Source: CAZVAN01 sp964625245 (GTDB taxonomy: Bacteria; Patescibacteriota; Saccharimonadia; Saccharimonadales; UBA10212). Taken from it: 16,874 nt of DNA. Under the pieces are notes generated by a model, which saw nothing but the letters and a program-made list of their open reading frames with translations, was not told where the DNA came from and made no database searches. Of this stretch, positions 14,156 to 16,874 are shown piece after piece. Both the position numbers and the translations under genes were made by a program. Position 1 is the first letter of the stretch. Every line of letters begins with the position of its first letter. The stretch lies in assembly GCA_964625245.1 (NCBI GenBank), contig CAZVAN010000021.1, forward strand, positions 1-16,874, given 5' to 3'.

Positions 14156-14184
14156 AAACTACCACAGTTCATATGGTTAGTCAA
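14156..14184 (-). promoter_or_regulatory. Promoter of the 170-aa hypothetical gene
   Basis: TTGACT (14184-14179), a 17-nt spacer and TG-G-TAGTTT (14161-14156) form a good sigma70-type promoter with an extended -10. The start would be near 14149, giving a leader of about 50 nt, longer than for most genes in this window. Confidence 0.6.
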
Positions 14185-14200
14185 AGTGTAAATGGTTGCC

Positions 14201-14209
14201 TGTGGATAA
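14201..14209 (-). promoter_or_regulatory. Consensus DnaA box (single)
   Basis: The minus strand reads TTATCCACA, an exact match to the DnaA box consensus TTATNCACA. It lies 16 nt upstream of the -35 of the neighbouring promoter. No second box is seen in the gap, so this is not an origin by itself; a role in DnaA-dependent regulation is possible, as is chance. Confidence 0.4.
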
Positions 14210-14286
14210 ATAATTTACCCAAATTAATGCAGCCTGGGTTTTTGGGTAGTGTTCGCAGACAAAATTTATCTAGTTCAACCCGCAGA

Positions 14287-14309
14287 AGACAGCAAAGTTA
14301 AAGTGACTT
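14287..14309 (-). repeat. 23-nt repeat after the deaminase gene
   Basis: Bases 14287-14309 match 15063-15085 at 21 of 23 positions. This copy lies 24 nt past the stop of the deaminase gene, in the same orientation as the other. Its centre AAAGT-G-ACTTT is a small palindrome. Confidence 0.7.
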
Positions 14310-14333
14310 TTGGCAGATATGTTTTTGCTTCGC

Positions 14334-15011
14334 TTATCGTAGGGTTGGATTGGCGGCTTTGGCCATCAATGCCAGCGTTTCCAGCTCAGCTCTTTCAGCC
14401 TCGGCGTCGTAGCTCAAAACTTGGTCCCAATAGTGCGGCAGTAAAACATGGTTGCAAGGGAAAGGTTGTTCTTGTTTGGTCTCGTGCAGTTTTAGTAGCG
14501 AGCCTAGCGTAAATAATTCATGTGCGTCACCAGTTGGTGTGGCTGTAGCTATCAACATGTCGGCAGAAGTTAGTTTGGAGCCGTCAAACATAGCCCTACA
14601 TTTGTGGCACGGATGCAGTGTGGGCGATTCAACGCCGCTGATATCTATTTGCGGCGGCCCGCTAACCGCAATGGCTAGTACTTTGGTAAATCCACGGGCC
14701 CGTATGGTCTCGAGGGCCCTTTTTTCAGCACAGTTCCAGGGTGCCCCTTTATAAGGAGTAAAGTTGCCGCCAAAATATACCCCAGTACGTTTACCAGGCT
14801 CATCCAAAACATAGGCGGCCGCTCCAACTTTAAAGCCGCGGTGGGAATGACCCAATTGCTCAACGGCTTGCTGGGACAAATCAACAATTCTACACAGCGA
14901 TTGTACGGCTAAGTAGTTTATATCAACCTCGTCTCGGAATCGGCTAAGATCATACCAGCCTTCCGTAAATCTTGGCCTATCAGCCGGACCCAAAGCATCC
15001 ATACTCGTCAT
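14334..15011 (-). CDS. Divergent cytidine deaminase-like protein
   Basis: The 225-aa protein contains a zinc-dependent cytidine deaminase fold. Zinc ligands are Cys94 in CAEKRA, Cys135 and Cys138 in PCHKC, and Glu96 is the expected proton shuttle. FKVGAAAYV (60-68) is the usual first strand, and Asn83 in GGNFTPYKG matches the base- or sugar-binding Asn. The Glu normally two residues later (NxE) is Thr85, which suggests a substrate other than plain cytidine. It is much longer than the usual 130 aa or so, with about 50 extra residues at each end. Another ATG (M4, 15002) is possible. A strong promoter ends 7 nt before the ATG at 15011. It sits between two copies of a 23-nt repeat and next to an unrecognised gene, as in an accessory region. 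Confidence 0.8.
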   Translation of the reverse strand: MTSMDALGPADRPRFTEGWYDLSRFRDEVDINYLAVQSLCRIVDLSQQAVEQLGHSHRGFKVGAAAYVLDEPGKRTGVYFGGNFTPYKGAPWNCAEKRALETIRARGFTKVLAIAVSGPPQIDISGVESPTLHPCHKCRAMFDGSKLTSADMLIATATPTGDAHELFTLGSLLKLHETKQEQPFPCNHVLLPHYWDQVLSYDAEAERAELETLALMAKAANPTLR

Positions 15012-15018
15012 TCGATAT

Positions 15019-15046
15019 ATTATATAATTAAAGTCGGATTAATCAA
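15019..15046 (-). promoter_or_regulatory. Promoter abutting the deaminase start codon
   Basis: TTGATT (15046-15041), a 16-nt spacer and a perfect TATAAT (15024-15019) end seven bases before the ATG at 15011. Transcription should begin at or next to that ATG, giving a leaderless mRNA. No ribosome binding site is visible. Confidence 0.65.
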
Positions 15047-15062
15047 CACGAAATACAAGAAG

Positions 15063-15085
15063 AGACAGCACAGTTAAAGCGACTT
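15063..15085 (-). repeat. 23-nt repeat at the end of the 243-aa gene
   Basis: This second copy of the 14287-14309 repeat has 21 of 23 bases identical and overlaps the TAA stop (15086-15084) of the 243-aa gene. The copies are 776 nt apart and bracket the deaminase gene. Confidence 0.7.
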
Positions 15086-15815
15086 AAGGTAAGTCCAGGG
15101 TACGTTGGCTTGCAGCTTCACGAATTCGCGGAACGTAACGTTCAAATTCCGCTCTAAGATCTTCTATTTGTTGACCTGCGGAACGGGGTGTGGCGCCCGG
15201 CTCTAATGCCAAACCTTCGTTTTCAGTCATAAAACTTGTCCAAGTATTTATAGCGACAGATGATAGCTTTTTAACAACTCCAGCCTGCAAAGACAGCGCT
15301 TCCCGGTCTGGAACGCCGTTCATGCCTGCTATAGCGTCAGAGACGGGCTCAAGCTGATCATAATAGTACTCTTCATCTAGGCTCGCTACGTCTTGGGCAG
15401 TTGCCTGATTTAGCGTTTCTGCTGTTACCGCGAAGAGTCTGTCTAGGTGTGTGTCTATAGTGCCTGGCCATAATTCAGGAGGTGTTTCAAAATGTGTTGC
15501 AGTGCCAATAAGGCCACCGGCCAGTTTTCCTATATGCCCTGCCGCCCGGGATAGCAACTGTACCCTGGCTAGGGCATCGCTTTCACCAATTACATCCGCA
15601 GATTGAATGTCTAGGTTGGCTCTCCATAAATTACCACCAACAACCCTACCCATGCTGCTTTGGGGGTCCCTGATGTCAGGAAATTCTTTCCAATGTTCCC
15701 ATTGCAGCGGGAAAGGAGATTTTGTTGCAGCCCAAGCAGCCTCAAGCGCCAGCCACTCAAAGTGGTTTAAGTCAGATGCCGGTATAGCTTTACCTGAATC
15801 TTCAGGAGATAACAT
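15084..15815 (-). CDS. Unrecognised 243-aa protein
   Basis: I do not recognise this protein. It is soluble, acidic and Ala-, Leu- and Glu-rich, with no signal peptide or membrane segment, and appears largely helical. The N-terminal third has several tryptophans (FEWLALEAAWAAT, WEHWKEFPDI, GGNLWRANLD). A glycine-rich AAGHIGKLAGGLIGTATHF lies near 90-110, an acidic DEEYYYDQLEP near 145-155, and the end is charged (QQIEDLRAEFERYVPRIREA). No catalytic motif is evident. A promoter of its own (TTGACC, 17 nt, TATTGT) ends 6 nt before the ATG. The reading frame is long and lies on the same strand as the deaminase gene after it, so it is likely real. Both genes may have arrived together. Confidence 0.65.
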   Translation of the reverse strand: MLSPEDSGKAIPASDLNHFEWLALEAAWAATKSPFPLQWEHWKEFPDIRDPQSSMGRVVGGNLWRANLDIQSADVIGESDALARVQLLSRAAGHIGKLAGGLIGTATHFETPPELWPGTIDTHLDRLFAVTAETLNQATAQDVASLDEEYYYDQLEPVSDAIAGMNGVPDREALSLQAGVVKKLSSVAINTWTSFMTENEGLALEPGATPRSAGQQIEDLRAEFERYVPRIREAASQRTLDLP

Positions 15816-15821
15816 AAGTAT

Positions 15822-15850
15822 ACAATAACATAAGTAGTACTATTGGTCAA
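15822..15850 (-). promoter_or_regulatory. Promoter abutting the start of the 243-aa gene
   Basis: TTGACC (15850-15845), a 17-nt spacer and TATTGT (15827-15822) end six bases before the ATG at 15815, again predicting a leaderless transcript. Confidence 0.55.
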
Positions 15851-15881
15851 TTTGGCACAGTGAATAGTTTAATGATTATGC

Positions 15882-15910
15882 TTTACAAACTATAAACAAT
15901 GTGCTATTAT
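15882..15910 (+). promoter_or_regulatory. Promoter of the small membrane protein
   Basis: TTTACA (15882-15887), a 17-nt spacer and TATTAT (15905-15910) point rightwards, back-to-back with the promoter of the 243-aa gene. The start would be near 15917, giving an unusually long leader of about 190 nt. Confidence 0.65.
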
Positions 15911-15916
15911 AGAGCT

Positions 15917-16106
15917 CAAATGCGGTCTCAGGGCCGATTTCTCTTCTACAAAAATTCAATTAAATAAAAGGTAAAACATTTACAGATTGTTGCCAGACTT
16001 CAGGCTATTTTATTGGTGTTTATTGTATAGACACCAATAAGGGAGCCTAGAAACCAAGAGATCTCGAATCCGGCAACTTAACTTAGCCGGAGAAGGAGGC
16101 AGTGCA
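15917..16106 (+). promoter_or_regulatory. Long structured 5' leader, candidate cis-regulatory RNA
   Basis: From the predicted start to the ATG at 16107 the leader holds three hairpins. These are CGGTC/GGCCG (15923-15936); a long stem of GGCT/AGCC plus a 3x3 internal loop plus a perfect 10-bp TTATTGGTGT/ACACCAATAA (16003-16047); and TCCGGC/GCCGGA (16069-16091), which ends two bases before a strong AAGGAGG ribosome binding site (16093-16099). A 15-codon open frame starts at ATG 15920, close to the predicted start. It does not match a riboswitch family I can recall. The structure next to the ribosome binding site suggests control of translation. Confidence 0.45.
15921..15948 (+). repeat. Shared promoter/leader motif, copy 1
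   Basis: This 28-nt segment matches 16489-16516 at 20 of 28 positions without gaps, and most differences are transitions. It contains a hairpin (CGGTC-TCAG-GGCCG) followed by a conserved pyrimidine tract ending in CTTC. It begins 11 nt after the -10 of the small membrane protein promoter. Confidence 0.55.
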
Positions 16107-16352
16107 ATGAAGGGTTTCATAGATACGTACCTCGCGATGAAGTATTTCGTGCTTATGTACCTCTTGGGGCCCGCGATGATTCTAGCCGGTATCGCTGGGA
16201 TTGTGCTGGTGTGGGTCTTCTGCAAGAATTTCGCCCTGGGTGTGTTGGTGGACATCGTCTGTATCGGGATGGTTGTCTTTGGTGTCATCATCATCGACAC
16301 CACTATCGAACTAATAGCCGAACACAGGCACTGGGGCGATTACAACCCCTAA
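16107..16352 (+). CDS. Small two-helix membrane protein
   Basis: The 81-aa protein has two strongly hydrophobic segments (about 12-36 and 43-66), a short positively charged link (CKNF) and a polar, acidic C-terminus (ELIAEHRHWGDYNP). I cannot assign a function; small bitopic proteins of this kind serve as envelope stress proteins, toxins, holin-like proteins or subunits of larger complexes. The gene is convincing because of the perfect AAGGAGG ribosome binding site 7 nt before the ATG, its own promoter and a following GC-rich hairpin. Many of its codons end in C or G (GTC, TTC, ATC, CTG), unlike its neighbours, which hints at a foreign origin or high expression. Confidence 0.75.
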   Translation: MKGFIDTYLAMKYFVLMYLLGPAMILAGIAGIVLVWVFCKNFALGVLVDIVCIGMVVFGVIIIDTTIELIAEHRHWGDYNP

Positions 16353-16420
16353 GAGACGGGGTTCAAACCGTCGACAGGCATCAGTGGCGATTGTCGCCCA
16401 CAATGGCTAGGGCTTCCTTT

Positions 16421-16451
16421 CCGGGGCGTGCGCGTAATGCGCACGCCCCGG
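16421..16451 (+). terminator. GC-rich 13-bp hairpin after the small membrane gene
   Basis: CCGGGGCGTGCGC pairs perfectly with GCGCACGCCCCGG around a GTAAT loop. It lies 68 nt after the stop and is by far the most stable hairpin in the window. The T-run after it is poor (TACAACCTTTC), so termination may be inefficient, or it may be a barrier that stabilises the mRNA 3' end. Confidence 0.6.
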
Positions 16452-16458
16452 TACAACC

Positions 16459-16487
16459 TTTCAACTAAGGTTACAGAACTTTATAAA
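16459..16487 (+). promoter_or_regulatory. Candidate promoter of the TauE/SafE gene
   Basis: TTTCAA (16459-16464), a 17-nt spacer and TATAAA (16482-16487) lie about 100 nt before the ATG at 16585. The start would be near 16494, inside the shared 28-nt motif. Confidence 0.45.
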
Positions 16488-16488
16488 T

Positions 16489-16516
16489 TGCGGCCTTTGT
16501 GCCGACTTCCCTTCCG
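16489..16516 (+). repeat. Shared promoter/leader motif, copy 2
   Basis: This is the counterpart of 15921-15948 (20 of 28 positions identical, no gap). The dyad here is CGGC-CTTTGT-GCCG, in which a T-G pair of copy 1 becomes a C-G pair. The pyrimidine tract ends CTTCC. It begins one base after the candidate -10, so it could act as a DNA operator as well as an RNA element. Confidence 0.55.
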
Positions 16517-16584
16517 AAAATAACAACTAATAACTGTCCTGCATCGGCTTTTTGCCTGCTTTGGACTCATAAAAAGGAAATTAA

Positions 16585-16874
16585 ATGAACGAACCTATAA
16601 CAATAATTCTATCTGTTCTATTAGGGCTAGCCTCTGGCTTTGTCAGCGGCATTGCCACTGGCGGCGGCATGGTGTCTATCCCGGCATTGATGTTTATGGG
16701 GCTCTCGCCAAGTACAGCCATAGCCACTACCAGCTTAGTGGGCGTTAGTAGCCTAACCTCTGCTTTTAAGTACCATAAGTCTAACCTTATAGACGTTAGG
16801 CGGGTCTTGCCGATGGTACTTCTGGCGTTTTTGGGCGGAATCATCGGTTCTAAGCTTCTGCTACATATCGATGA
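16585..16874 (+). CDS. TauE/SafE family permease, N-terminal part (runs off right edge)
   Basis: Ninety-six codons are visible from ATG 16585, behind an AAGGAA ribosome binding site. The first helix (about 5-22) leads into SGIATGGGMVSIPALMFMGLSPSTAIATTSLVGV, the hallmark glycine-rich region and second helix of the TauE/SafE (UPF0721) family, which exports sulfite, sulfoacetate or other small organic anions. FKYHKSNLIDVRRVLP is the usual cytoplasmic loop, followed by a third helix with LGGIIGSKLLL. The family normally has about 250 aa and seven or eight helices, so two thirds lie outside the window. The substrate cannot be told. Confidence 0.9.
   Translation, partial: MNEPITIILSVLLGLASGFVSGIATGGGMVSIPALMFMGLSPSTAIATTSLVGVSSLTSAFKYHKSNLIDVRRVLPMVLLAFLGGIIGSKLLLHID

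Noticed and set aside
16353..16378. T-arm-like hairpin (GACGG, GGTTCAAA, CCGTC)
   Set aside because: No anticodon or acceptor arm is present around it, so it is not a tRNA.
16581..16844. Minus-strand open frame of 87 codons
   Set aside because: It is the antisense of the TauE/SafE gene, whose plus-strand translation shows clear family motifs.
1..16874. UGA recoded as glycine, as in some CPR lineages
   Set aside because: TGA terminates genes at sensible places (for example 4950-4952) and no conserved motif contains an in-frame TGA.
1..16874. CRISPR array
   Set aside because: The direct repeats present are too few and separated by whole genes, not by spacers.

Overview
The window looks like chromosomal DNA of a bacterium with a reduced genome, most likely a member of the Candidate Phyla Radiation (Patescibacteria), perhaps Saccharibacteria. 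That placement is inference. It rests on a clamp-loader gene without its zinc module, a RecR that has lost three of four zinc cysteines, a CysRS with a variant HIGH box and a variant zinc loop, tandem PimA-like glycosyltransferases, tightly packed operons and many promoters that abut start codons. The standard code fits: TGA is used as a stop (for example at 4950-4952) and Trp is TGG.

Left end, 1-1493, minus strand. Downstream of a tRNA-Gln(TTG) with an encoded CCA lies a head-to-tail series of single-gene units: a P-loop kinase (1385-846), a Nudix hydrolase (716-153) and the start of another P-loop protein (58 to beyond base 1). A 41/42-nt repeat separates units 1/2 (767-807) and 2/3 (94-135). 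The last 15 nt of that repeat also form the junction at the tRNA 3' end (1410-1424). This is the layout of a gene-cassette array anchored at a tRNA end, and it is the most interesting part of the window.

1494-1711 is a divergent promoter region. It holds three hairpins in the probable precursor upstream of the tRNA, and back-to-back promoters.

1712-6036, plus strand: an operon of an alpha/beta hydrolase, two overlapping GT4 (PimA-like) glycosyltransferases and an AI-2E/PerM family membrane protein. It probably serves envelope glycolipid synthesis.

13446-6040, minus strand: a seven-gene operon dnaX - dnaB - GT-C-like membrane protein - ybaB - recR - DHH phosphoesterase - cysS. It joins replication, recombination mediation, nucleotide turnover and translation. 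It ends 3 nt from the convergent operon.

14099-13587: a conserved-looking hypothetical protein with its own promoter and a consensus DnaA box upstream.

14287-15850, minus strand: two accessory genes, a divergent cytidine deaminase-like protein and an unrecognised 243-aa protein. Each has a promoter that ends 6-7 nt before its ATG, and each is followed by a copy of a 23-nt repeat.

15882-16874, plus strand: a small two-helix membrane protein behind a long, structured 5' leader and followed by a GC-rich hairpin, then the start of a TauE/SafE family permease. A 28-nt motif that can form a hairpin occurs at the promoter or leader of both. No gap between genes exceeds 300 bases.
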